Source: Ralstonia insidiosa (GTDB taxonomy: Bacteria; Pseudomonadota; Gammaproteobacteria; Burkholderiales; Burkholderiaceae). Taken from it: a stretch of 64,000 nt of DNA. The notes below the pieces were generated by a model that was not told the origin of the DNA, did not search any database, and saw only the letters and a list, made by a program, of their open reading frames with translations. The DNA is taken from contig NZ_VZPV01000001.1 in NCBI RefSeq assembly GCF_008801405.1, positions 1 through 64,000 on the forward strand, read 5' to 3'. Positions within the stretch are counted from its first letter, which is position 1, and each line of letters begins with the position of its first letter. Shown here in pieces: positions 22,349-32,294 of this stretch. A program made the translations under genes and the position numbers.

Positions 22349-23170
22349 GTGCTCAATCGTCTCTCCCTGCGTCTTGCTCCTCGCGTCTCCCTTCCATACC
22401 TGGTTCTGCTCTCGGGCATGTGGCTGCCGGCCGCCTCGGCGTATGCCGATGACGCGCCCAACGCGGCGTCGTACTCGCTGTCGCTCAACGCGGGCGTGGC
22501 ACCGCGCTATCAGGGCGGCAAGCAGTACACCGTGACGGCCGGCCCCGGCTTCCGCGCGGATTTCGGCAACGGCTGGTTCATCGACCCGACCCAGGGCGGT
22601 GCGGGCTATGCCATCCGCTTCCTGAACGGCATGTTCGCGTCGGCCGCGCTGTCGTATGACCCGGGCCGCTCCGACACCAACCGCTTCGGCCGCCCCGGCT
22701 CGGACTACCTGAAGGGCATGGGCACAGTGAAGGGCTCGCTGCTGGGCGTGTTCACGGTGGGCGGCAAGATCGTCGGCGAGACCACCGCCACCGCTTCGCT
22801 GGAAGTGCCGATCACCAACCGCGAGCGCGGCTGGTCCGGCCATATCGACGTGGCAACGCCGCTGGCGAGCTGGGGGACCAGCAAGATCAGCGTGAGCCCG
22901 AGCCTGCATTTCGGCTCGCGCAAGTACATGCAGACGTACTTCGGGGTGACGCCGCAGCAGTCGGTCAACAGCGGCTTCGCGCAGTACGACGCGGGCAGCG
23001 GTCTGCAGGCCGCTTCGGTAACGGTGGCCTGGACGCACGCCTTCTCGCGCCACTGGGCCATGCAGACGGCGGTCGGCACCACGCGCCTGCTGGGCAACGC
23101 CGCCAAGAGCCCGATCGTGCAGAACAAGCAGAGCTACTTTGGCGGCACAGGCGTCGTCTACACGTTCTAA
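22349..23170 (+). CDS. MipA/OmpV family outer-membrane protein
   Basis: A protein of 273 residues with a signal peptide (cleavage near ASAYA-DDA, about residue 32) and a beta-barrel ending in a terminal Phe (VYTF). The MipA/OmpV family includes murein-scaffold and antibiotic-related porin-like proteins. The GTG start at 22349 has an AAGAGG ribosome-binding site 6 nt upstream; the open frame extends 47 codons further without one. It is divergent from rstAB by 194 bp, so RstA may control it. Confidence 0.85.
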   Translation: MLNRLSLRLAPRVSLPYLVLLSGMWLPAASAYADDAPNAASYSLSLNAGVAPRYQGGKQYTVTAGPGFRADFGNGWFIDPTQGGAGYAIRFLNGMFASAALSYDPGRSDTNRFGRPGSDYLKGMGTVKGSLLGVFTVGGKIVGETTATASLEVPITNRERGWSGHIDVATPLASWGTSKISVSPSLHFGSRKYMQTYFGVTPQQSVNSGFAQYDAGSGLQAASVTVAWTHAFSRHWAMQTAVGTTRLLGNAAKSPIVQNKQSYFGGTGVVYTF

Positions 23171-23182
23171 GGTCGCCCCAGC

Positions 23183-24115
23183 TCAGGCAAGCGCGTCGAG
23201 CCACGCCACCGTTTCGCGCCACCACGGCGCACCGGACGACGCGCGGAAGAAGCCCATGTGGCCGACGCCCTTGGCTGGCAGCGCGGCGCCGCCCACCTGC
23301 CGGCGCGAGACGCTGGCGGCGGGAAACTGCGCAACCAACGCATCGATGGCGCGGGCAGGCGCCATCGGGTCGTCATCAAAACCCCAGGCAAGCAGCGGCA
23401 CCGCGAGCCTCGGGTAGCGAGAGGTATCCAGGCCCGTGCGCGGCGCGAACAGGTAACCGCGCTGCCGGGCAAAGCGCGCCCAATCGCCCAGGATGGTGGC
23501 CGGAATCGCCATCGGCCCCATCCCAATGGCAGACAGCGGCAACATGCCGCCGCGTACACGCGCCACCGCCAGCGGAATCCGCACGCGCAGCAACCACGCC
23601 AACTGCGACCGGCTGAGCAGCCCGCGCCAGGGCCACAGCCGCGCGTTGGCCAGCGACACCGCCACGTGTACCAGCGCATCGGCATGCACGATGTGCGGCG
23701 CCAGCCCGGCCAGCTGCCCGCCCGCGCTATGGCCGAGTACCACCAGCTTGCGCCCGCCACAGCCCTCGGGGACGAGCGTGTCATGTACCCACTTGAGCAC
23801 GGCGTCGATGTCGCGCCGGCCCCAGTCTGCAAAACGCGGCGCAGGTGGCAAATGCTCTGGGCCGGTAGCCAGCGCCTCCCCAATGCCGCGATAGTCGAAC
23901 GTCACCACCCGCCAGCCGGCCAGGCAGAGCCCGCGGGCAAACGCGCCATAGAACTGGCGCGGCACGCCCAGCGCCGAGCAGATCACCACCGTGCCATGTG
24001 CGCCCAGGCCGGGGCTCGTGACAGTCACGGGCAGCGTCCAGCCGTCGGCGGTGCGCACGTGGTCTTCGCGGGTGGGAAGCGCATCGGCGGGGTAATCGAT
24101 CGATTCGCGCTGCAT
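23183..24115 (-). CDS. alpha/beta hydrolase
   Basis: A hydrolase of 310 residues with the serine elbow GHSAGG near residue 123, an acidic residue in AWGFDDDP near 244 and a late His in GVGHMGFF near 286, a complete catalytic triad. It resembles the YbhD/BAAT-like esterases annotated as alpha/beta hydrolase fold. The ATG at 24115 is chosen; the longer frame overlaps the divergent XRE gene. Substrate unknown. Confidence 0.82.
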   Translation of the reverse strand: MQRESIDYPADALPTREDHVRTADGWTLPVTVTSPGLGAHGTVVICSALGVPRQFYGAFARGLCLAGWRVVTFDYRGIGEALATGPEHLPPAPRFADWGRRDIDAVLKWVHDTLVPEGCGGRKLVVLGHSAGGQLAGLAPHIVHADALVHVAVSLANARLWPWRGLLSRSQLAWLLRVRIPLAVARVRGGMLPLSAIGMGPMAIPATILGDWARFARQRGYLFAPRTGLDTSRYPRLAVPLLAWGFDDDPMAPARAIDALVAQFPAASVSRRQVGGAALPAKGVGHMGFFRASSGAPWWRETVAWLDALA

Positions 24116-24230
24116 GGGGCACTCCGCTCGGGGGTGTCGGGGATGCTGGCAGTATGGGCGGCAGGGGTGGCGGTCACAATTACGCGACAGGTAATCGCTG
24201 CACCTACCCGACTCTGCTTCAATAGGTGAC

Positions 24231-25169
24231 ATGAAACCCGCCCAGACCGCCTCCGCCGACAGTACCGCCGTGCTGGATGACGCCGACGCAGCCCAGACCG
24301 GCGCCGAGCCGCCCGAAGCCGCACTGACCCGCTTCCCGCAGCTGCTGCGCTTCTGGCGCACCCGGCGCGGCTACAGCCAGCTGGCCCTGGCGCTGGCAGC
24401 AGGGGTGTCGCAACGGCACGTGAGTTTTCTGGAATCGGCGCGTGCGGCGCCCAGCCGCAACATGATCCTGCAACTGGCCGAAGAGCTGAATGTGCCGCTG
24501 CGCCATCGCAACCAGATGCTATTGGCCGCCGGCTTTGCGCCCGCGTATCCGGAGCAGGGCCTGACCACGCCGCCTGACGAGACCTCGCCGATGATGCAGG
24601 CGGTGCGCCACGCGGTGAAGCTGATCCTCGACAAGCAGGCGCCCTACCCGGCCATCGTGCTCGACCGCTTCTGGCACCTGCTCGACGCCAACGCCGCGCA
24701 CCGGCGCCTGATGCGCTGGGCCATCGGCGACGACCGCTCGGAGAGCGGGACCGAACGCAACTCGGGCGCCGTCAACATGATGAAGCTGGTGTTCGACCCG
24801 ACCGGGCTGTGGCCGGCGATCGTGAACCGCGAAGAAGTGGGCCGCTACCTCGCCCGGCGCGTAAGGCAGGAATTTGCCCTGCACGCCATCGACCCGGCCA
24901 CGCAGCGCTTGCTGCACGACATTCGTGCGCTGCAGCCCGCGCTGTTTGATGCAGCGGAAACACCGCCATCGCCCACGGCAGCTGGCACCGGCGATCCGCT
25001 GCCCTTCCTGCCCGTGACCCTGCAGCGCGACGGCGTGACGCTCTCGCTGTTCACCACGCTCACCACGCTGGGCACACCGCGCGATGCGGGGCTGCAGGAA
25101 ATGCGCATCGAGTGTTTCTATCCGGCGGATGAGGCATCACGCCGGGCGTTGGAGCGTATTACGTTGTAA
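24231..25169 (+). CDS. XRE-family regulator with MmyB-like ligand domain
   Basis: A regulator of 312 residues. The N-terminal helix-turn-helix includes RGYSQLALALAAGVSQRHVSFLE (about residues 46-68), and the long C-terminal domain is of the MmyB type, recognisable from YPAIVLDRFWHLLDANAAHRRL (about 138-159). Such regulators bind small hydrophobic ligands and often control a divergent oxidoreductase or hydrolase. The divergent alpha/beta hydrolase at 115 bp is the likely target. Confidence 0.87.
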   Translation: MKPAQTASADSTAVLDDADAAQTGAEPPEAALTRFPQLLRFWRTRRGYSQLALALAAGVSQRHVSFLESARAAPSRNMILQLAEELNVPLRHRNQMLLAAGFAPAYPEQGLTTPPDETSPMMQAVRHAVKLILDKQAPYPAIVLDRFWHLLDANAAHRRLMRWAIGDDRSESGTERNSGAVNMMKLVFDPTGLWPAIVNREEVGRYLARRVRQEFALHAIDPATQRLLHDIRALQPALFDAAETPPSPTAAGTGDPLPFLPVTLQRDGVTLSLFTTLTTLGTPRDAGLQEMRIECFYPADEASRRALERITL

Positions 25170-25180
25170 ACGCATACGCG

Positions 25181-25209
25181 TTGCAACGAGAATCATTCTC
25201 ATTTATATT
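25181..25209 (+). promoter_or_regulatory. Fur-box promoter of the PepSY gene
   Basis: The -35 TTGCAA (25181-25186) and -10 TATATT (25204-25209) are separated by exactly 17 bp. The spacer contains the palindrome GAGAATCATTCTC (25188-25200), a close match to the core of a Fur box. Fur with iron would block RNA polymerase binding directly. Confidence 0.8.
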
Positions 25210-25250
25210 GACCGGTCGATTTGTCCCTCACCGGCAGCCACTGCGCTGCC

Positions 25251-26063
25251 ATGTGCCTCATGACCGACCTGTCGCATCCCCCGCTTTCGGCCGAACCCGG
25301 CGCCAAACCGACCGCCAACGCCCGGCCGGCCAAAGCCCGCGCCGAACACCCCGCCAACCACCGCGCCACCCTGGTGCGCTGGCTGCGCAAGACACACGGC
25401 TGGTTCGGGCTGTGGGGCGCGGTGATCGGGTTGATCTTCGGCGTCTCCGGCATCTGGCTAAACCACCGCGCGGTGCTGAAACTGCCAGTGGCGCAACAGC
25501 GCACCAATACGCAGATCGCCTTGCCCGACCCGATGCCCGCCACGCCCGAGGCGATGGGAGCGTGGCTGCAACAAACACTGAACATTCAGGAACCCGCCAA
25601 CCGCATCCGCGTGGAGAAGGCCAAGCCTGTCGCCTGGGCCGAGCGCCCGGCCAAGGGGGAGGGCCGCAACGAAGGTAAGGAAGGTTCAGGGGACAGCGCC
25701 GCCAAGACCGAAGGCGACGCCTCGCGCGACACCGCCAAGCCGTTGATGCAGCCCGAGCAGTGGACCTTCAGCTTCGGCAATGCCACCACGCAAGTTCAGG
25801 CCGAGTACTGGGCCGGCAACCGCTCGGTGGCAGTCCGCCAGACCGACAACGGCTTCCTCGCCACGCTCAACAACCTGCACAAGGGCGTCGGCATGACGGT
25901 GCCGTGGATTCTGCTGGTGGATACGCTGGCCGGCTGTCTGATCTTCCTGTCGATCTCGGGCCTGTGGCTGTGGGTGCTGACCACCAAGCGGCGCACCGTC
26001 GGCTGGACGATCTTCGGGCTGGGGAGCCTGCTGACGCTTGGGCTGATCATCGCCCGGCTGTAA
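25251..26063 (+). CDS. PepSY-associated membrane protein, probably iron-regulated
   Basis: About 270 residues. After a Pro/Ala-rich N terminus there is one membrane segment beginning near HGWFGLWGAVIGLIFGVSG, and two more at the C terminus (VPWILLVDTLAGCLIFL and the last 20 residues). The periplasmic part contains an acidic/basic low-complexity insert. PepSY-TM proteins occur with siderophore and ferric-reductase genes. With a Fur box in the promoter, a role in iron acquisition is likely, perhaps as reductase partner. Possible starts are ATG 25251 or 25260; the TTG at 25221 would lie almost at the transcription start. Confidence 0.78.
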   Translation: MCLMTDLSHPPLSAEPGAKPTANARPAKARAEHPANHRATLVRWLRKTHGWFGLWGAVIGLIFGVSGIWLNHRAVLKLPVAQQRTNTQIALPDPMPATPEAMGAWLQQTLNIQEPANRIRVEKAKPVAWAERPAKGEGRNEGKEGSGDSAAKTEGDASRDTAKPLMQPEQWTFSFGNATTQVQAEYWAGNRSVAVRQTDNGFLATLNNLHKGVGMTVPWILLVDTLAGCLIFLSISGLWLWVLTTKRRTVGWTIFGLGSLLTLGLIIARL

Positions 26064-26075
26064 CGCTTGCCCGCC

Positions 26076-26939
26076 TTACGGGCGGTCCACGCTCCGTTCT
26101 GTGAGCAGCCGCTGGATCGCCCGCATGCGCGCCCGCACCATCTCGTCGCGGCGCTGCGCCACACAGGTCATCAGGATCTCGATGACCGTCAGATGCACCA
26201 AGTACGCCTCGGTGCCTACCCGCATCACCGCATCTTCCGGCACATCCACCGTCAGCGCGATCTGCGCGCGCTCGGCCAGCGGCGTGCCCGCCTGGGTAAT
26301 GGCGATCACACAGGCGCCCTGCTCCGCCGCATAGGCAATCGACTCCAGCAAATACGGCATGCGCCCCACGTGCGAGAACGCCACCACCACATCCGACGCC
26401 CCTAGCGTTGCCGCCGACACCAACTGCAAGTGCGCATCAAAGTAGGCGTTGGACGCCAGCCCCAGCCGCATCAACCGTGACTGCATGTCGTTGGCCATGA
26501 ACGACGAGGCCGCGCCGGCGGCATAGCAATCGACGCGGCGCGCACGGGCGATGCGTTCTGCAGCGGCGTCGATGTGGGTGGCGGAGAGCGTGTCGCGCAG
26601 CCTTGCCAGCGCCCGCGTAGCACCGTCGATGACCTTACTGGCCACCAGCGCGGGCGGATCAGCCCGGCCGACGTGGCCCGGCAGCGTCGGCTGCGCGTGC
26701 GCCAGCTCGGCAGCCAGCGTGGCCTTGAACTCGCGCAGGCCCTCGAAGCCGAGCGCCTGGCACATCCGCACAATGGTCGGCATCGACACACCGGCGCGCA
26801 CGGCCAGTGTCTCCACTGATTGTTCAAGCGACAGCTCCGGCGCCTCCAGGATCAGCCGCGCCACCCCCTGCTGCGCCGGCGAAAGCGCGGGCAACTGGTC
26901 ACGCAAAGCGTTGAGTACGGGCACGGAGAGCGAAGGCAT
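26076..26939 (-). CDS. MurR/RpiR-family regulator with SIS domain
   Basis: A regulator of 287 residues. The N-terminal RpiR-type helix-turn-helix includes VETLAVRAGVSMPTIVRMCQALGF (about residues 42-65). The C-terminal SIS domain includes DCYAAGAASSFMANDMQSRL and VVVAFSHVGRMPYLLE, which binds a phosphosugar. The family controls sugar or amino-sugar catabolism. No sugar genes lie beside it; the divergent porin gene is the nearest candidate target. Confidence 0.88.
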   Translation of the reverse strand: MPSLSVPVLNALRDQLPALSPAQQGVARLILEAPELSLEQSVETLAVRAGVSMPTIVRMCQALGFEGLREFKATLAAELAHAQPTLPGHVGRADPPALVASKVIDGATRALARLRDTLSATHIDAAAERIARARRVDCYAAGAASSFMANDMQSRLMRLGLASNAYFDAHLQLVSAATLGASDVVVAFSHVGRMPYLLESIAYAAEQGACVIAITQAGTPLAERAQIALTVDVPEDAVMRVGTEAYLVHLTVIEILMTCVAQRRDEMVRARMRAIQRLLTERSVDRP

Positions 26940-27224
26940 GGCGGCGAGCGGTCACAGTCGGACAAGAGCGTCGCCAGTGTAGCGGCAGCCCCGTGCCGCA
27001 CCGCTTGCCCGAGGGAAAACCCCCAAGAATCTGTAAGTCCGCGGTTTACGCACACAGCACAAAGACCGTGCGGCGCCCCAACCCGCGCGGCGTGCGCGGC
27101 GCTTTGCCGGTGCGCGCGTAACTTCACCCCTTACAGACACGACTTGCCCGAGAGTCGGCCCCCGAGCCAATCCGGAAACCCATTCCGGCCAACACAACAG
27201 TCGTTACGACAATAAGGGAGCCAC

Positions 27225-28280
27225 ATGACCACTTCGATCCATTCCATTCCGCTGTCCGCGATCAGACTGACGGCACTGGCGGGCCTGCTTGCCTGCAGTA
27301 CTGCGCACGCGCAATCCAACGTCACGCTATACGGCGTGATGGAAACCGGCCTGCGCTACAGCACCAACAACGACGCCGCGGGCCACGGCAAGGCAGAAGA
27401 AGTCGGCGGCTACTACAGCGGCAGCCGCTTCGGCATTCGCGGGTCGGAAGATCTGGGCAACGGTCTGAAGGCGGTGTTCCACCTGGTCAGCGGTTTCGCA
27501 CCGGACACGGGCGTGGGCTCGACCAACGACATGGGCCTTGGCGGCTACAAACCCGTCACGCCGGCCACATCGCGCCTGTTCGGGCGTCAGGCCTACGTGG
27601 GCTTGGAGGGCGGTTTCGGCTCCCTCACGTTCGGTCGTCAGGAAAACCTGGTCTTCAACACGGCCGGCCAGTACGACGCGCTTTCCATCGGCAACCTGGG
27701 GGCGACGGCGTGGCACGTCACCGCCACCGGCGTGCGCATCGACAACGCGGTCAAGTACGTGGGCGATTTCAACGGCTTGCGCCCGGGCGTGATGGTCGGC
27801 ATGGGCGAACAGGCGGGTGCGTTCTCCGCCGGCAACTACAGCGCGCTGTCGCTCAACTACGCCAGCGGCCCGGTCACCGTGGGCGGCGCGTGGGAACAGC
27901 AGAAGGACCTGCTGTCCGTCGCCACCCGCACGTGGACGACGGGCGGCAGCGTACAGGTCGGTGCCGCCAAGCTGATGCTCGGCTACATCAACTACCGCGA
28001 CGGCACGCCCACCAAGAACGACCTGATCCTGGGCGGCGTGAAGTACGACTTCAGCGGGCAATACAACCTGGTAGTGGGCGGCATGGCCACGCGCCAGCGT
28101 GACCCCGACGGCCTGCGCTACACGGCCTACGCGATCATGAATTACGTGGCCAGCAAGCGAACCTGGCTGTACGTCGGCCTGGACTACACCCACCAGAAAG
28201 ATGCCGGCACCGTACTGGCCGCAGCACTGCCGAAGGCATCGCAGACCGGCGTGATGGTCGGCATGCGTCACGGGTTCTAA
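27225..28280 (+). CDS. outer-membrane porin, Burkholderiales OmpC type
   Basis: A porin of 351 residues of the gram-negative trimeric type (Porin_4). The signal peptide ends STAHA (residue 29) before QSNVTLYGVMETGLRY, the near-invariant start of betaproteobacterial porins. Later landmarks are GSRFGIRGSEDLGNG and SRLFGRQAYVGLEGGFGSLTFGRQ. The C-terminal Phe directs barrel assembly. AAGGGAG lies 4 nt before the ATG. It conducts small hydrophilic solutes. Confidence 0.93.
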   Translation: MTTSIHSIPLSAIRLTALAGLLACSTAHAQSNVTLYGVMETGLRYSTNNDAAGHGKAEEVGGYYSGSRFGIRGSEDLGNGLKAVFHLVSGFAPDTGVGSTNDMGLGGYKPVTPATSRLFGRQAYVGLEGGFGSLTFGRQENLVFNTAGQYDALSIGNLGATAWHVTATGVRIDNAVKYVGDFNGLRPGVMVGMGEQAGAFSAGNYSALSLNYASGPVTVGGAWEQQKDLLSVATRTWTTGGSVQVGAAKLMLGYINYRDGTPTKNDLILGGVKYDFSGQYNLVVGGMATRQRDPDGLRYTAYAIMNYVASKRTWLYVGLDYTHQKDAGTVLAAALPKASQTGVMVGMRHGF

Positions 28281-28324
28281 AACCAGGCAACGGCCAAGCA
28301 AACCAACCCGGCGCCAACACCCGC

Positions 28325-28558
28325 GCCCAGACGGTGTGGCCGTACCCTGCCCTAGATGGCGCCTTGAATTTCTGTAAGCGGGCGGAAAAAAGACGGGGAA
28401 CTGTCTGAGCGAAGCGAGTTTTCCCCGTCTCCGCCCGGTTACAGAAATTCAAGGGGAAGTCGCCATCTCGGGCGCGCCTCTCTTTGCTTACTTTCTCTGG
28501 CAAGACAGAGAAAGTAAGTCGGCCCCAGCAGGGGACGAAACAGCAGCAAACCACCAAC
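28325..28558 (+). repeat. structured intergenic repeat, copy 2
   Basis: Same architecture as copy 1. The lower stem of hairpin A is CCTTGAATTTCTGT with ACAGAAATTCAAGG, and the middle stem is GCGGGCGG with CCGCCCG. The loop contains TGTCTGAGCGAAGCGAG. Hairpin B is CTTACTTTCTCTG, GCAAGA, CAGAGAAAGTAAG. The paired bases differ from copy 1 yet still pair. It lies between the convergent ends of the porin and MscS genes and ends 4 bp before the mscS stop codon. Confidence 0.8.
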
Positions 28559-28562
28559 GCCG

Positions 28563-30833
28563 TTAAGCAGGTGCACTCGCAGGCGGCTCATTGGAAGCAG
28601 GCGATACCCTCTCCCCACCCACCTGCGTCATCCACTGCTCAAACGCCGGCGACGTCCGCAACACCGTAGCCGGCGTCGCCAACGGCATCTTCGCCGCATC
28701 AAACGCATCCTTGAGCACAACGTTGAACGCGCGCAGCACCTCGGCCTGCTTCTGCGGCAGCGTCTTGAAGCGCCCCTTGACGATCATCGCGCCGCCATTG
28801 CTGCTATCAAAACGGTCCAGCCCAAACACCTCGGCCCCACCCAGCAGGGTGTAGGCAAAGCGCGGCTCGCCGGCAATCTGGTCGGCGGCCGTGCGCACGA
28901 GGTCGATGGCCTTCTGCGGGTCGGCATCCATGGCAACACGCACCTCAAAGTCAGCAAACGAATAGTCACGCGAGAGGTTGCGCACCGTCTTGATCTGGCT
29001 GAACGGAATCGAATGGATCGCCCCCGTGCCATCGCGCAGTCGCACCGTGCGGATGGTCAGGCTGATGACCGTGCCGGTGGCCACACCCACATCCACCGTA
29101 TCGCCCACGCTGATGGTGTCTTCCATCAGGATGAAGATGCCGGTAATCAGATCCTGCGCCAGTGACTGCGCACCAAAGCCCACCGCCAGACCGATCACCC
29201 CGGCACCCGCCACCAGCGGCGTCACGTTCACACCCAGGTTGGCCAGCACGCCAATGGCGGCCGTCACGATCAGCGCGACTTTCAGGCCGTTGCGCAGCAG
29301 CGGCAGAATGGTGCGCGCACGTGTGCTGGGCTGCGCGCGCGACGTGGCCGGAGACAGCGCCCGCAGGATCGCCGTATCGAGCAGGATCCACGCAAGCCAT
29401 GTGGCGAACACCGTGCTGATCAGCCCGGCCATCGCGTCAGCAATGCGGCGTCCGTTGACCGAGCTGTGCGTCACCTCCACCAGCGTGTGGCCCCACACAC
29501 GCAGCACCAGTTCTGCAAAGACGATCCAGATGCCGAGCTGCACCAGCGCCGCGAAGAAATGCTTGAGCCGCTCCACATACGGCGACGTGCGCGTGAGCCG
29601 CAAGTGCGAGCGCCAGCTCGCGCGCGGGCGCACCACCGCCGTCAGGAAGAACGCCGCCACCAGCAACAGCGAGGTCATCACCGCACGGCGCGAGATGGCA
29701 TCCACGTTGTCGGGCATGGTGAGCGTGGCCGCCACCGTCACGCCCGCCAGCACCACCACCGGCACCGGCCACAGCGCGGCAATCAACCGACGGAGCTCGT
29801 TGCCGGCGTGCTCGCCCTGACGCTGTTCCAGCGGCCGGTTGGTGATCAACTGACCGATCGGGCGCCGCACCCAGAGCGCGCCCACTGCCAGCATGATCGA
29901 CGACACCGCATTGCAGATGGTCGACAGCAGCAGGCTGAGCGCACCGCCCAGCATCAGCGCCACGCGCGGGTCCAGCAGGGCATCACCGCAGGCACCCAGG
30001 CTGGCCGTCAGGAAGATCGGCCACATGCCGTGCTTGAGCAGGTACTCCACGGCCACACGCCGGTGCGCACTGCCGGCAAACAGCGAGAACAACATCGCCA
30101 CGCCCGCCATGATGATCGCGCCCCACACGATGGCGTACGCCAGCACCACCGCCAGCACAAAGCCCGGCGTGGCCTCGTGCTCCCATCGCATCAGCACGGC
30201 AAACGACACGGCCCACGGGCCGATCTTGCGTAGCGCATCGACGAACAGTGCACGCGTGGTGGGGTGAGCGCCAAGCCCGGCCTTGATGCCGAGCAGGCGA
30301 CGCAGCAACCAGCCCAAGCCGAGCAGTCCACCGGCAATGCCTGCCCACACCGCAACCGTGCCGGCAAAGTCAGTCACCACGCTCATGCGCCGCTCCGGTG
30401 CGGCGAGCAGGCTGGCGTTGCCGCTGGCGGCCTCGATACGGCGCAGCCAGTAGCGCGGCGCGCCGGCTTCCACGTCGGCCTCAACCGAGCCGTTTTCGAT
30501 AAGCGAGGCCACCGCGCCGAGCAGCCCCGGCGCCTGCTCGGCCTGCGCCTTCTGTTGCGCGGTCACACCGTCACGCAACTGCTTGAGTTCCCCCACCAGC
30601 GCGGCGCGCTGCTGATCGTTGTCGAGCAGCGTGATGACGGCATCGAGCGATTCGCGCGTCTGTGCAGGGGTGGCCGCCGGCGCGGAGGCGCTGCTCTCAG
30701 CAGCAGATAGCTTGGTCAGCTTGGAGAACGACACCGGCGCGGCATGCACCACATTTGGCGCAGCGCCCAGTGTCAGGAGAAACAACGCGAGCAGCGACAG
30801 CCGCCGCGTCAACAACAGGAATTGGGTGCGCAT
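28563..30833 (-). CDS. mechanosensitive channel, MscS family (large, YbiO-like)
   Basis: A protein of about 756 residues. After a signal peptide ending VVHAA there is a periplasmic stretch of about 110 residues, many membrane segments, and a C-terminal MscS core. The pore-lining helix reads VAGAGVIGLAVGFGAQSLAQDLITG, followed by the beta domain with GDTVDVG. The size and layout resemble moderate-conductance channels such as YbiO. It releases solutes on hypo-osmotic shock. The start at 30833 is preferred over the in-frame Met 11 codons upstream because it begins a good signal sequence. Confidence 0.87.
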   Translation of the reverse strand: MRTQFLLLTRRLSLLALFLLTLGAAPNVVHAAPVSFSKLTKLSAAESSASAPAATPAQTRESLDAVITLLDNDQQRAALVGELKQLRDGVTAQQKAQAEQAPGLLGAVASLIENGSVEADVEAGAPRYWLRRIEAASGNASLLAAPERRMSVVTDFAGTVAVWAGIAGGLLGLGWLLRRLLGIKAGLGAHPTTRALFVDALRKIGPWAVSFAVLMRWEHEATPGFVLAVVLAYAIVWGAIIMAGVAMLFSLFAGSAHRRVAVEYLLKHGMWPIFLTASLGACGDALLDPRVALMLGGALSLLLSTICNAVSSIMLAVGALWVRRPIGQLITNRPLEQRQGEHAGNELRRLIAALWPVPVVVLAGVTVAATLTMPDNVDAISRRAVMTSLLLVAAFFLTAVVRPRASWRSHLRLTRTSPYVERLKHFFAALVQLGIWIVFAELVLRVWGHTLVEVTHSSVNGRRIADAMAGLISTVFATWLAWILLDTAILRALSPATSRAQPSTRARTILPLLRNGLKVALIVTAAIGVLANLGVNVTPLVAGAGVIGLAVGFGAQSLAQDLITGIFILMEDTISVGDTVDVGVATGTVISLTIRTVRLRDGTGAIHSIPFSQIKTVRNLSRDYSFADFEVRVAMDADPQKAIDLVRTAADQIAGEPRFAYTLLGGAEVFGLDRFDSSNGGAMIVKGRFKTLPQKQAEVLRAFNVVLKDAFDAAKMPLATPATVLRTSPAFEQWMTQVGGERVSPASNEPPASAPA

Positions 30834-30920
30834 GATGAGGAAAGCGATCGTGCAGACACAGAACACTGCACCATACCCGAATTCCCTCGCGCTGCACCCG
30901 TTGGCGCGGCGTGCGCCAGC

Positions 30921-32222
30921 TTAACGCTTGGCGCCGGGCGGCAGGGGCGCACGCCGCCACAGCCAGGTGGCGGTGCCCAGCGCGCAGAGCATCAGCGCCG
31001 TCACCAGCGCCACCACACCGGGCCAACCCCACAGCGCATACAGCTTGCCGCCCGCCGTGCCGATCAAGCTGGACCCAAGGTAGTACGCCAACAGATACAG
31101 CGCCGCAGCCTGCCCCTTGGCCCGCTGCGCACGGCGCCCCACCCAGCCGCTGGCCACCGCGTGCGCACCAAAGAAGCCGAAGGTCAGCAGCGCAATCCCG
31201 CCAATCACCAGCACCAGCGGTGCAGCCAGCGTCAGCAGAACGCCAGTTGACATCAACGCCGTGCCTGTCAGCAGCATGCGGCCGCGGCCGTGCCGATCGG
31301 CCATGCGCCCGAACCATGCAGACGCCACGATGCCCAGCAGGTACACCATGAAGATGCCGCCAAGCGCCGTCTGGCTCAGGGAATACGGCGCGTCGAGCAG
31401 GTGGAAGCTCGCGTAGTTGTAGATCGTGACGAAGCCGCCCATCAGCAGAAAGCCCATGGTGAACAGCGCGCGCAGGCCAGGCTCGCGCAAATGCGCGGCG
31501 AGCGTATCGAGCAAGTCGCCAAGCGCCACGCCCTTGCGCGGCACAAAACGGCGTGACGGCGGCAGCAGCCAGATGAAAACCAGCGCAGCCACCAGGCACA
31601 GCGCGCCGGTCACACCCATGGCGATGCGCCAGCCCGTGTGGTCCGCCACCACGCCAGTCAACACGCGACCGGCCATCCCGCCGAAAGCCGTGCCGCCCAC
31701 GTACAGGCCCATCGCCATCCCCAGGCCTTGCGGGTGCACCTCTTCAGCCAGGTACGCCATCGCCACGGCCGGCACACCGCCCAGCACGATACCCAGCAAC
31801 GCACGCGTGACCAGCAGGTCATGCCAGCCTGGCAGCACTGCCGCCAACAGCGTGAGCCCGGAAGACAGCACCAGCGACCCGCCCATCAACGTCTTGCGGT
31901 GGATCGACTCCGACAGCAGCCCCGCGAACAGAATCGCAAACGCCAGCAACAGCGTCGACACCGACAGCACAAGGCTCGTCTGCGCGGGCGTGAGGCCAAA
32001 GTCGTGCGCCAGCAGCGGCATCAACGGTTGCACGCAATACAGCAGGGAGAAGGTGGAGAAGCCCGCGGCAAACAGCGCGAGATTGGCGCGCAGATAGCCG
32101 GGATGCCCCCGGACTAGCCAGCGGGACGGATCGGCGGGTTCGATGGCGGGCACCGCGGCGGGCGCGCTGGAAGACGGGGCGGTCACAGCAGGGGAATGGG
32201 GAACACGCGCAAAAGCAACCAC
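30921..32222 (-). CDS. MFS transporter, YnfM-like
   Basis: A 12-segment major-facilitator protein of 433 residues. The loop 2-3 motif reads GLLSESIHRKTLM near residue 102, and TRALLGIVLGGVPAVAMAYLAEEVHP lies near residue 140. The sequence matches the YnfM/arabinose-exporter-like subgroup. Its end lies 87 bp before the MscS start on the same strand. The substrate is not predictable; the first 40 residues are low-complexity, so a later start is possible. Confidence 0.8.
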   Translation of the reverse strand: MVAFARVPHSPAVTAPSSSAPAAVPAIEPADPSRWLVRGHPGYLRANLALFAAGFSTFSLLYCVQPLMPLLAHDFGLTPAQTSLVLSVSTLLLAFAILFAGLLSESIHRKTLMGGSLVLSSGLTLLAAVLPGWHDLLVTRALLGIVLGGVPAVAMAYLAEEVHPQGLGMAMGLYVGGTAFGGMAGRVLTGVVADHTGWRIAMGVTGALCLVAALVFIWLLPPSRRFVPRKGVALGDLLDTLAAHLREPGLRALFTMGFLLMGGFVTIYNYASFHLLDAPYSLSQTALGGIFMVYLLGIVASAWFGRMADRHGRGRMLLTGTALMSTGVLLTLAAPLVLVIGGIALLTFGFFGAHAVASGWVGRRAQRAKGQAAALYLLAYYLGSSLIGTAGGKLYALWGWPGVVALVTALMLCALGTATWLWRRAPLPPGAKR

Positions 32223-32294
32223 CTATTATCGTTTGCAGCGACCTTTTCTGCTGCGATGCGTCACGCAGCGCCGCCTGCTCTCTTCTGCCCGACC

